NCBI GenBank assembly: GCA_946566415.1
Contig: CAMNWW010000181.1
Span: forward strand, 1-5,148
Direction: 5' to 3'
From: an uncultured Lachnospiraceae bacterium
Lineage (GTDB): Bacteria > Bacillota > Clostridia > Lachnospirales > Lachnospiraceae
DNA: 5,148 bases
Under the pieces are notes generated by a model that worked only from the letters and a program-made list of their open reading frames with translations, searched no databases and had not been told where the DNA came from. Position 1 is the first letter of the stretch, and each line of letters begins with the position of its first letter. Positions 1-5,148 of the stretch are shown here, in pieces. The position numbers and the translations under genes were made by a program.

Positions 1-1106
1 TTCGTCACATCGTATCCCATGATCAAAAAGGTGACAGAGCAAAACCGAAATCCTGCGGCTACCATATTCTCGACACCGCTGCTGCATCCAAAGAGACCTG
101 CGTATCTTCTTCCCAGAATCCAAAAGCATATTGCAAATAATGCGCCAATTCCCAACAAGATTCTGTTGGTTATCCTGCGAAGCTCCATTGCTGTTTTCCA
201 TTCTTGGGCACCCCAACTGACGCTGACAAGAGTGGTAAGGCCCTGCCCGAAGCCAATGGTAACCATACTGTATCCATACACCGCAAAGCCAAGAACCGTA
301 AACGCGGCAACGCCTTGGACTCCCACATATTTCATCAGAACATAGTTGTAGGTAAACATGGAGATTGTGCTTGCCATCTCTCCGATAAACTCGGATGAGC
401 CGTTGAGGAGGCTCTCCTTGTTCACTGTCCTGTCAAACCGGAAACGACAGAAGCGGATACCAGAGGACAGCTTCAGAAAATAAACGGCCTGAAGCAGAAC
501 GGCAGCCGCCTGTACCACAAGCGTCGCCACCCCGCTTCCCTGTATGCCAAGGGCCAGCCTGCCCACCAGAATGTAATCAAGAACCGCATTTAGAATACAG
601 CTTGCGGCGCGCACCAGCATACACGCCTGCGGTTTTCCGTCCATACGAATAAACATACCGAATATGCTTTCGATTACCATCAGCGGATAAGCGAAAAGCA
701 TAATCTTATAATACTGCGTAAAGTAAGACGACAGTTTTCCGTCCGCTCTCAGCACTTTCAGGATCGGAGAAAACAGAAGTAACACTGCAAGGGATGCTGC
801 GGCACAAACAATTATAGCGGTGACAATCGTCTGTGAAAACACTTGGGAAGCTTTGTGCGAATCTTTTGCCCCCAACATTTTTCCGCAGATTACCGTCCCT
901 CCCACACCTATGCACAACCCTATGCCAAGATAAAAATAAAGAACCGGCAGTCCCAGATTAATGGCCGCCAGTGCGTCTTCCCCTACATAGTTTCCGGTGA
1001 AATAGCCGTCCGTTATGGTGATGACCGTTTCCAAAACCATGGCAATGACGCTGGGGATTGAAAATTGAAGAATTGTTTTTAGTTTGTTTTTGGTGATATC
1101 CATCAT
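1..1106 (-). CDS. MATE family efflux transporter (C-terminus cut off by the window edge)
   Basis: Predicted inner-membrane antiporter of the MATE family, which exports drugs or cationic metabolites using a Na+ or H+ gradient. Reading the minus strand from ATG at 1106 gives 368 uninterrupted codons, with no stop before the left edge. MATE proteins usually have about 440-470 residues, so roughly 80-100 are missing. The N-terminal half shows the family start (KTILQFSIPSVIAMV, residues 10-24) and ITDGYFTGNYVGEDALAAIN (31-50). The RMDGKPQ segment (154-160), LNAVLDYILV (172-181) and GIQGSGVATLVVQ (187-199) close the first six-helix bundle. The second bundle begins after the basic loop RFCRFRFDR (218-226), with the QGLTTLVSVSWGA element at 288-300. 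The pattern is closest to the MepA-like branch, but the substrate cannot be read from sequence. A second ATG follows directly at 1103; 1106 is preferred because AGGAG lies 7 nt upstream. The gene diverges from the peptidase gene; no regulator gene is visible beside it. Confidence 0.93.
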   Translation of the reverse strand, partial: MMDITKNKLKTILQFSIPSVIAMVLETVITITDGYFTGNYVGEDALAAINLGLPVLYFYLGIGLCIGVGGTVICGKMLGAKDSHKASQVFSQTIVTAIIVCAAASLAVLLLFSPILKVLRADGKLSSYFTQYYKIMLFAYPLMVIESIFGMFIRMDGKPQACMLVRAASCILNAVLDYILVGRLALGIQGSGVATLVVQAAAVLLQAVYFLKLSSGIRFCRFRFDRTVNKESLLNGSSEFIGEMASTISMFTYNYVLMKYVGVQGVAAFTVLGFAVYGYSMVTIGFGQGLTTLVSVSWGAQEWKTAMELRRITNRILLGIGALFAICFWILGRRYAGLFGCSSGVENMVAAGFRFCSVTFLIMGYDVT

Positions 1107-1113
1107 TACATCT

Positions 1114-1118
1114 CTCCT
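1114..1118 (-). promoter_or_regulatory. Ribosome binding site of the MATE gene
   Basis: On the minus strand AGGAG lies 7 nt before ATG at 1106 and 10 nt before the adjacent ATG at 1103. An ATG within the same stretch (gagATGtaa) is followed at once by a stop, so it is not a competing start. The site decides the start codon of the transporter. Confidence 0.8.
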
Positions 1119-1130
1119 TTTTGTAATCAC

Positions 1131-1159
1131 ATTATAGAGATGCAATACGGACTTTACTT
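1131..1159 (-). promoter_or_regulatory. Likely sigma-A promoter of the MATE gene (-10 TATAAT at 1131-1136)
   Basis: The minus strand carries a perfect TATAAT at 1136-1131, 25 nt upstream of the start codon, which gives a short 5' leader. No good -35 is present at 16-18 bp spacing; the bases at 1159-1154 read AAGTAA. A perfect -10 with a poor -35 fits a promoter that needs an activator, and the dyad at 1161-1200 lies immediately upstream. The outer TTG...CAA ends of 1121-1145 also flank the -10 symmetrically, a loose match to MarR-type operators, but the inner bases do not pair well. The regulator is unknown. Confidence 0.5.
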
Positions 1160-1160
1160 C

Positions 1161-1200
1161 TGAATTTGTGCTGTCTGCAAAAAGAAGACAGGCAAATTTA
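1161..1200. repeat. Imperfect inverted repeat (operator-like dyad) in the divergent promoter region
   Basis: Two arms are seen directly. AATTTG (1163-1168) plus CTGTCT (1171-1176) pair with AGACAG (1186-1191) plus CAAATT (1193-1198). The blocks are separated by TG on the left and G on the right, around a 9-nt centre. A T-A pair and a G-T wobble extend the outer end. The dyad sits between the two divergent -10 boxes, upstream of both predicted transcription starts, so it is probably not transcribed from either. This argues for a DNA-level protein binding site rather than an RNA hairpin. No T-run flanks it on either strand, so it does not look like an intrinsic terminator. The binding protein is unknown. 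Confidence 0.55.
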
Positions 1201-1214
1201 GGGAACGTCTCTGT

Positions 1215-1243
1215 CAAATGAAACTGTTTTGAGCTGCTATATT
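1215..1243 (+). promoter_or_regulatory. Possible extended -10 promoter for the M16C peptidase gene
   Basis: TGCTATATT at 1235-1243 matches the extended -10 form TGnTATAAT with one mismatch in the hexamer. The -35 position at 17 bp spacing (1215-1220, CAAATG) is poor, which extended -10 promoters tolerate. Transcription would begin near 1250 and leave a leader of about 210 nt before the preferred start at 1459. No better promoter is seen between 1107 and 1326. This is a by-eye call. Confidence 0.35.
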
Positions 1244-1355
1244 CCAATCAGTTATTTCGATCATATCACAATCATCCTTTTGTTTCAATTCTCCAACAGT
1301 TACAAAAAAGAAGAGAAAAGGATAACATGCAGATTAACCTGCCTATCCTGCCAAA

Positions 1356-1390
1356 CAGACAGCAGACATTGACGGCTCTCTGTTTTTTTT
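1356..1390 (+). terminator. Weak hairpin plus T8: possible attenuator in the peptidase leader
   Basis: CAGA-c-AGC (1356-1363) pairs with GCT-c-TCTG (1375-1382) around an 11-nt loop. Eight T follow directly at 1383-1390. The stem is only seven pairs with one C-C mismatch, so termination would be inefficient. The element lies between the predicted promoter and the preferred start codon at 1459, where a transcription attenuator would sit. If translation really begins at 1327, the same bases are coding and the T-run encodes Phe-Phe-Ser, which would weaken the attenuator reading. Confidence 0.28.
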
Positions 1391-1445
1391 CTATTCTGAA
1401 ACTACTTGAAGCAAAAGGTATAAAACAAAAGGCGAATCACCAGAA

Positions 1446-1450
1446 AGAGG
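1446..1450 (+). promoter_or_regulatory. Ribosome binding site that favours the 1459 start of the peptidase
   Basis: AGAGG, within AAAGAGG at 1444-1450, lies 8 nt before ATG at 1459. The alternative ATG at 1327 has AAGGA only 4 nt upstream, which is tighter than usual. Together with the absence of recognisable family sequence before residue 1 of the 1459 reading, this site decides the start. Confidence 0.65.
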
Positions 1451-1458
1451 AAAAGGCG

Positions 1459-4404
1459 ATGGAACAGAAACGACAGAAAATACGGCGGGCGGCGGAGAAA
1501 AATCATTTTATAATAGATAAGGTGCAAGAGCTTTCGGATATGAAGGCGGTTCTGTACCAGATGCATTATGGAAAAAACGGTGCAAGGCTCGTGTGGCTGG
1601 ACCGCAGAGAAGAGAATAAAACTTTTTCAATTACCTTCAAAACTCTCCCAAACGACAACACAGGAGTCTTTCACATATTGGAGCATTCTCTTCTCTGCGG
1701 TTCGGAGAAATACCCGGTAAGCAAGCCGTTTGTGGAAATGATAAAAAGCTCGCTCCAGACGTTCATGAACGCGTTTACCTTCCCGGACAAAACCATGTAT
1801 CCCGTGTGCAGCCGGAACCAGAAGGATTTCATGAACCTGATGAGCGTGTATTTGGATGCGGTTTTTCATCCGCTCTGTGTAAAAAAGAAGGAGATTTTCC
1901 AGCAGGAAGGCTGGCATTATGAGATGGGGGAGCCGGAGGGGGAACTATCATGCAACGGCGTTGTGTATAACGAGATGAAGGGGATGTATGCGTCGCCGGA
2001 TACGCTCCTTGACGCGGGGTTAAATTTTCTGCTTTTCCCGGATAACTGCTACAAGTTTCAATCCGGGGGCGACCCGGAGCATATTACAGATTTGACCTAT
2101 CAGGATTACGCGGCGGCCTACAGGCATTTTTACCATCCCTCCAACGCTTATATCATTTTGGACGGGGATATGGAGATCGAAGAGACGCTTGTTAAGCTGG
2201 ATGAAGAGCTGGGGAGATTTGAAAAGCAGGAGCAAGGCGCCAAGATACCGATGCAAAGGCCGGTGGCTCCGATCGAGTATGTCCGTCATTACGCAGTCGG
2301 GAAAGGGGAAGACATAGAAAATAAAGTTCTTCTGGCAAAGGGCTGGGTGTGCGGCGGCTTCGATGAGGCGGAAAAGAATTTGGCATGCGCGGCTTTGGCG
2401 GAGACGCTGTGTTCCTCCAACGATACGCCGCTTAAGAGCGCTCTGCTTCAAAAAGGGCTGGCGGAGGATGTGACGCTTTCCTTTGAGGACGGGATACAGC
2501 AGACATGTTTTAAACTGATCGTGCGAAATACGTCGGCGAAGAAAAAGGACGATGTATGGAAGGTTTTCCAAGAGACGCTTCAAAATACAGCGGAACGCGG
2601 GATCGATCACAGACGGCTCCAGGCGGTTCTGGACCGGATGGAATTCAACATGCGCGAGAAGGAATACGGGGGATTCCCGGAAGGGATTGTAAACGCCATG
2701 CGGATACTGGACAGTTGGCTGTACGGAGGGGATCCTGCGCAGAATCTTGTCTATAAAGAACGGTTTTGTTCTCTGCGGGAGAAGATCCGGGAAGGATATT
2801 TTGAACGGCTGATCGGAGAAATTATGCTGGGAAATCCACATTCTGCAAAGATAGCCCTCCTGCCCTCAAAGACGATAGGGGAGAAAAAAAGGGAACAGGA
2901 GCTTTTGCGTCTTAGGACAATAAAAGAGACTTGGACAAAGGAACAAAAGGAAGAAGTGATCCGCGAATTTGCGCGGCTTAGAAAAGCACAGGAGACGTCG
3001 GACAGCAAGGAGCAGCTTGCCGCTCTCCCCGCTCTTACGCTGGCGGACATACCGAGGACAATGGAGCATACCGTGCAGACGGTTACAGAGCGGGGAGGGA
3101 ATAAAATACTGCTTCAGGATCTTGAGACAGATGGGATCGTGCATTTTACATATTATTTTACATTGGCGGACTGTACAAAGGAGGAGCTTAGCAGGATATC
3201 ATTCCTTAGGACACTTTTAGGGCAGGTCAGGACTGAGAAGTATGATATATCAGACATTCAGGCGGAGATTCAGGGAAGGATGGGAAGGTTCGAGGCGTCG
3301 GCGGATGTATTTGCAAAGCCGGGAGAAATCGAGGAGTGTGCGCCGTATCTGATTATCAGCGTGTCGGCGCTGGAAGAAAAGCTTGAGGAAGCATCGGAAG
3401 CGGCCGGAGAAGTGCTGAACCATTCCAGATTCGATGATCTGCCGTATATCCGGGCGAGAATCCGCCAACTGCGGCTGTCGCTGGAACAGCATATTTTGAT
3501 GGCAGGGGACAGTTATACATCGGACCGGATCGCATCCTGGTTTTCTGCCCGGGGCGCGGCGAAGGAAGCTATGCAGGGGATTCAGATGCTTAGATGGGTA
3601 CAGCATATGGATACATATTTTGAGCAGGAAGGCGAAAAACTTTTGGGAGAGCTTGCTGCCTTGCGCCGCCGGATCGTGGTAAGGGAGCGTATGACGCTCA
3701 GCGTCGCCGGGAACATCGGGGAAGCCGGACTGAACAGGCTTCTGCACCTTATTCCTGAGGGGAACGCGCAGAAAGAACAAAACGGCGGAAAATGGAATAA
3801 TGACGGAAAATCGGATACTCCGAAAGAGGAAAGAGCGGTCGGGATCCGGATTCCGGCACAGGTCGGATTTGCAGGAAGGGGCGCAAACCTTAGCGCATGC
3901 GGATTTAGGTACCACGGGGCGATGCAGGTGGCGTCGAGGATACTAAGTTACGGCTATCTCTGGAATATGATCCGTGTAAAAGGCGGCGCTTATGGGACAA
4001 GGCTCGGGATTACGGTAAACGGGGATGTGATGTTTACCTCCTTCCGCGACCCGGACGTATTGGCGTCTCTGGTAAGTTTTGAAGGCGCCGGGGAGGCGCT
4101 GCGCAGACTATGCGAAGAGGAAGGGCTGTCCGACCGCTACATTATCAGTACGATCGCATCGACGGAGCCGCTTTTGACGGTCAGGCAGAAACGGCGGCGG
4201 GCGGCTGAAGATTATCTAAGCGGCATGACCGAAGAGACACGTCAAAAGATCCGGGAGGAGATCCTGCATACGACTGTGGAAGATTTGCTCGACGTTAGTA
4301 AAGTGTTAGACCGTATTTGTGAAAACGCTGGAATATGCGTTATAGGCGGGAAGGAATCCCTGGACGCGGCAGAGGGGATTTTGACGCAGGTGGAAAGCCT
4401 GTAG
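1459..4404 (+). CDS. M16C family zinc metallopeptidase (PreP/Cym1-like, insulinase superfamily)
   Basis: A 981-residue clamshell peptidase of the PreP/Cym1 branch. In organelles these enzymes degrade targeting peptides and other short unfolded peptides; the bacterial form is probably a cytoplasmic oligopeptidase, since no signal peptide is visible. The inverted zinc motif HILEH is at residues 72-76: His72 and His76 bind zinc and Glu75 is the catalytic base. The third ligand is Glu172 in GVVYNEMKG, 96 residues on, close to the 97-residue spacing in human PreP. The N-terminal M16 half covers about residues 20-400. The helical M16C-associated linker, with a charged coiled segment near 470-520, follows, then the C-terminal inactive half. 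There, R839-V-K-G-G-A-Y845 supplies the Arg/Tyr pair that contacts substrate carbonyls in this family. A hydrophilic insert at residues 769-793 (rich in Lys, Asn, Gly, Glu) looks like a surface loop. The frame is open back to ATG 1327, which would add 44 basic, non-homologous residues. Size, motifs and the AGAGG site favour 1459. No frameshift or missing catalytic residue is seen. Its physiological substrates are unknown. Confidence 0.93.
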   Translation: MEQKRQKIRRAAEKNHFIIDKVQELSDMKAVLYQMHYGKNGARLVWLDRREENKTFSITFKTLPNDNTGVFHILEHSLLCGSEKYPVSKPFVEMIKSSLQTFMNAFTFPDKTMYPVCSRNQKDFMNLMSVYLDAVFHPLCVKKKEIFQQEGWHYEMGEPEGELSCNGVVYNEMKGMYASPDTLLDAGLNFLLFPDNCYKFQSGGDPEHITDLTYQDYAAAYRHFYHPSNAYIILDGDMEIEETLVKLDEELGRFEKQEQGAKIPMQRPVAPIEYVRHYAVGKGEDIENKVLLAKGWVCGGFDEAEKNLACAALAETLCSSNDTPLKSALLQKGLAEDVTLSFEDGIQQTCFKLIVRNTSAKKKDDVWKVFQETLQNTAERGIDHRRLQAVLDRMEFNMREKEYGGFPEGIVNAMRILDSWLYGGDPAQNLVYKERFCSLREKIREGYFERLIGEIMLGNPHSAKIALLPSKTIGEKKREQELLRLRTIKETWTKEQKEEVIREFARLRKAQETSDSKEQLAALPALTLADIPRTMEHTVQTVTERGGNKILLQDLETDGIVHFTYYFTLADCTKEELSRISFLRTLLGQVRTEKYDISDIQAEIQGRMGRFEASADVFAKPGEIEECAPYLIISVSALEEKLEEASEAAGEVLNHSRFDDLPYIRARIRQLRLSLEQHILMAGDSYTSDRIASWFSARGAAKEAMQGIQMLRWVQHMDTYFEQEGEKLLGELAALRRRIVVRERMTLSVAGNIGEAGLNRLLHLIPEGNAQKEQNGGKWNNDGKSDTPKEERAVGIRIPAQVGFAGRGANLSACGFRYHGAMQVASRILSYGYLWNMIRVKGGAYGTRLGITVNGDVMFTSFRDPDVLASLVSFEGAGEALRRLCEEEGLSDRYIISTIASTEPLLTVRQKRRRAAEDYLSGMTEETRQKIREEILHTTVEDLLDVSKVLDRICENAGICVIGGKESLDAAEGILTQVESL

Positions 4405-4411
4405 GCTTCCA
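4391..4411 (+). repeat. Hairpin overlapping the peptidase stop codon
   Basis: TGGAAAGCC (4391-4399) pairs with GGCTTCCA (4404-4411), with one bulged A and a 4-nt loop (TGTA). The TAG stop at 4402-4404 sits in the loop and the base of the right arm. The stem is strong and compact, but no T-run follows, so it is not a standard intrinsic terminator. It could protect the mRNA 3' end or be chance. Confidence 0.4.
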
Positions 4412-4424
4412 AATGGGTGTCGAA

Positions 4425-4466
4425 ATCTTCCGAATAGACAAAACCGGTTGGGGAGGAATATTTTTT
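4425..4466 (+). terminator. Weak candidate terminator downstream of the peptidase gene
   Basis: ATcTTCC (4425-4431) can pair with GGAAtAT (4455-4461), with one C-T mismatch. The loop is long and contains a second small pairing (CC...GG). A run of six T occupies 4461-4466. The long loop and short stem make it a poor intrinsic terminator, and it overlaps the candidate promoter for the next gene. No better terminator is seen between 4405 and 4527. Confidence 0.22.
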
Positions 4467-4476
4467 GTGCTACCAT
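4448..4476 (+). promoter_or_regulatory. Possible promoter of the membrane-anchored protein gene
   Basis: TTGGGG (4448-4453) and TACCAT (4471-4476) are separated by exactly 17 bp. TGC directly before the -10 gives an extended -10 (TGnTACCAT). Transcription would start near 4483, just before the 4494-4511 palindrome and about 45 nt before the start codon. Both hexamers are imperfect, so the call is tentative; read-through from the peptidase gene is the alternative. Confidence 0.35.
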
Positions 4477-4493
4477 TGTGAAAAATAAGTTTC

Positions 4494-4511
4494 GGGTACG
4501 ACAAGGTACCC
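4494..4511 (+). repeat. Perfect 6-bp inverted repeat in the 5' leader of the last gene
   Basis: GGGTAC (4494-4499) and GTACCC (4506-4511) are perfect complements around the 6-nt spacer GACAAG. The right arm ends 3 nt before the GGAG-containing ribosome binding site. As RNA this is a stable stem-loop that could affect translation or mRNA stability; as DNA it could be an operator just downstream of the candidate promoter. The sequence alone does not separate these. Confidence 0.45.
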
Positions 4512-4513
4512 AT

Positions 4514-4518
4514 GGGAG
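4514..4518 (+). promoter_or_regulatory. Ribosome binding site of the membrane-anchored protein gene
   Basis: GGGAG lies 9 nt before ATG at 4528. The ATG at 4512 overlaps this site and is followed by only two codons before TGA, so it does not compete as a gene start. Confidence 0.65.
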
Positions 4519-4527
4519 TGTGAGAGA

Positions 4528-5148
4528 ATGGATGACGAAAAAAAGAAGAAACTCATTGCCGGAGGAGTAATTTTGCTGGGACTTCTCGTTAGCTTTGGAG
4601 GTGGTTTCCTTCTGGCAGATAGCGGCGGAGCAGGAGAGGTTCTTGAGGATACTCTGCTTGCCGGTAAGAAAGACAAGGATATGAAGAAAGACAAGAAAAA
4701 GGACAAAGAATCTGAAGAGGAAGAGGACAAAGAAGGAGAAGACGACGGAGTCGATGCGGACGGAGCCGGAAACGGCGGATTGGACGCAGGCGCAAACGGG
4801 ATGACGAACGCTGGATATGTGGATACCGGAGGAGCGCATGCCAGTGGAACGAGCGCGAGCAACAGTTTCAGTATCAAGATGAGCAGCCTGTGTACTTTCT
4901 CCGATCCGTCAGGCTTAAGCTTCGACAGGCGGTATGTCCTGCACGGCGGGTCCAGTTGTACGCCGGCAAAGAGGGCAAGCAAGGGAGGAAAATATACTTG
5001 TAAAGAAGCGTTTGCGATCCTCTACACAAAAGGCGGAAAAGCGGCCGGGGAATATTTGTGCTACGTGATGGCGAGCGAGTCGCAGGCGCAGAGCCTTGTG
5101 GCGGAATTTGCAGGGTACTATAATGGAGGAGGCATGAGCTGCGGGCGC
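4528..5148 (+). CDS. Unrecognised membrane-anchored protein with charged linker and Cys-containing outer domain (C-terminus cut off)
   Basis: I do not recognise this protein. The frame is open for 207 codons from ATG 4528 to the right edge without a stop. Residues 1-8 are strongly charged (MDDEKKKK). Residues 9-30 form one hydrophobic helix (LIAGGVILLGLLVSFGGGFLLA), read as a signal-anchor: there is no lipobox Cys and no obvious signal peptidase site. By the positive-inside rule the rest should lie outside the cell. Residues 47-60 are a Lys-rich block with KKDK repeated, and 61-73 an acidic Glu/Asp block. Residues 74-108 are Gly/Ala/Asp/Asn-rich and probably disordered. From about 113 a folded domain seems to begin, with Cys at 122, 144, 158, 178 and 205. 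The segment YTCKEAFAILYTKGGKAAG (156-174) followed by EYLCYV (175-180) looks like mixed alpha/beta structure. The upstream peptidase lies in the same direction, 123 nt away, but a separate promoter is likely. A scaffold, sensor or surface-binding role is possible, but none is supported by the sequence. Confidence 0.8.
   Translation, partial: MDDEKKKKLIAGGVILLGLLVSFGGGFLLADSGGAGEVLEDTLLAGKKDKDMKKDKKKDKESEEEEDKEGEDDGVDADGAGNGGLDAGANGMTNAGYVDTGGAHASGTSASNSFSIKMSSLCTFSDPSGLSFDRRYVLHGGSSCTPAKRASKGGKYTCKEAFAILYTKGGKAAGEYLCYVMASESQAQSLVAEFAGYYNGGGMSCGR
4666..4695 (+). repeat. In-frame 12-bp direct repeat within a polypurine coding tract
   Basis: AAGAAAGACAAG occurs at 4666-4677 and again at 4684-4695, an 18-bp (six-codon) period, and encodes KKDK twice. 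It lies in a strongly purine-rich coding stretch that continues to about 4750 and encodes the Lys block and then the Glu/Asp block. Such repeats can expand or contract in frame, so linker length may vary between strains. Confidence 0.6.

Noticed and set aside
19..1061. Several short plus-strand frames (19-345, 204-398, 843-1061)
   Set aside because: They are antisense to the MATE gene, whose minus-strand translation shows family motifs throughout.
1121..1145. TTG...CAA symmetric ends over the MATE -10, like a MarR operator
   Set aside because: Only the outer three bases and one inner position agree between half-sites; it is noted with the promoter but not called separately.
1212..1217. Perfect TTGACA on the minus strand as a -35 box
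   Set aside because: No acceptable -10 follows at 16-18 bp (about TGCCTG), and it is too far from the TATAAT at 1131-1136 to pair with it.
1245..1274. CAATCA direct repeat (1245-1250 and 1269-1274) in the intergenic region
   Set aside because: Six bases in AT-rich DNA with a 24-bp period is easily chance, and the flanks do not match.
2020..2841. A long open frame (273 codons) on the minus strand inside the peptidase gene
   Set aside because: It lies wholly opposite a confidently identified gene, its translation shows no family pattern, and it has the Arg/His/Pro/Phe/Leu-heavy composition typical of antisense shadows.
3250..3915. A 221-codon open frame on the minus strand
   Set aside because: It is also antisense to the peptidase, with shadow-like composition and no recognisable motifs.
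4306..4982. Overlapping minus-strand frames rich in Ser/Pro/Phe/Leu opposite the last gene
   Set aside because: They arise from the antisense of the Lys/Glu polypurine tract. The plus-strand frame has a ribosome binding site, a proper membrane anchor and a plausible domain layout.
1..5148. CRISPR array, tRNA/rRNA, insertion sequence or riboswitch
   Set aside because: No regularly spaced repeats, cloverleaf or transposase sequence was seen, and the non-coding stretches are short and fit no riboswitch I recognise.

Overview
The window reads as a stretch of chromosome from a Firmicutes bacterium, most likely a Clostridia/Lachnospiraceae-type gut anaerobe. This is inferred from three things: purine-rich GGAG/AGAGG ribosome binding sites, roughly balanced GC with AGG/CGG/ATA codons in use, and the protein families present. 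The closest genus cannot be fixed by eye.

Layout: (1) Positions 1-1106, minus strand: the first 368 codons of a MATE-family multidrug/cation antiporter, whose C-terminus lies beyond the left edge. (2) Positions 1107-1326 (to 1458 if the later peptidase start is used): a divergent regulatory region with no protein gene. It holds a -10 box for the MATE gene, a large imperfect dyad (1161-1200), an extended -10 promoter for the rightward gene, and a weak hairpin plus eight T that could be an attenuator. (3) Positions 1459-4404, plus strand: a complete 981-residue M16C (PreP/Cym1-like) zinc metallopeptidase. All zinc ligands, the catalytic Glu and the C-terminal Arg/Tyr pair are visible. The frame is open back to an ATG at 1327, but 1459 is the better start. 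(4) Positions 4405-4527: a short intergenic region with inverted repeats, a T-run and a plausible promoter. (5) Positions 4528-5148, plus strand: the first 207 codons of an unrecognised membrane-anchored protein. It has one N-terminal transmembrane helix, a Lys block followed by a Glu/Asp block, a Gly-rich linker and a cysteine-containing outer domain that runs off the right edge.

Nothing shows that the three genes act together. The MATE pump and the peptidase share only a divergent promoter region, and the third gene probably has its own promoter. The MATE and M16C proteins are familiar families. The least explained items are the 1161-1200 dyad, the peptidase leader with its T8 hairpin, and the unidentified anchored protein. 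I see no CRISPR array, tRNA, rRNA, insertion sequence or clear phage element, and no strong evidence of a new multi-gene system.
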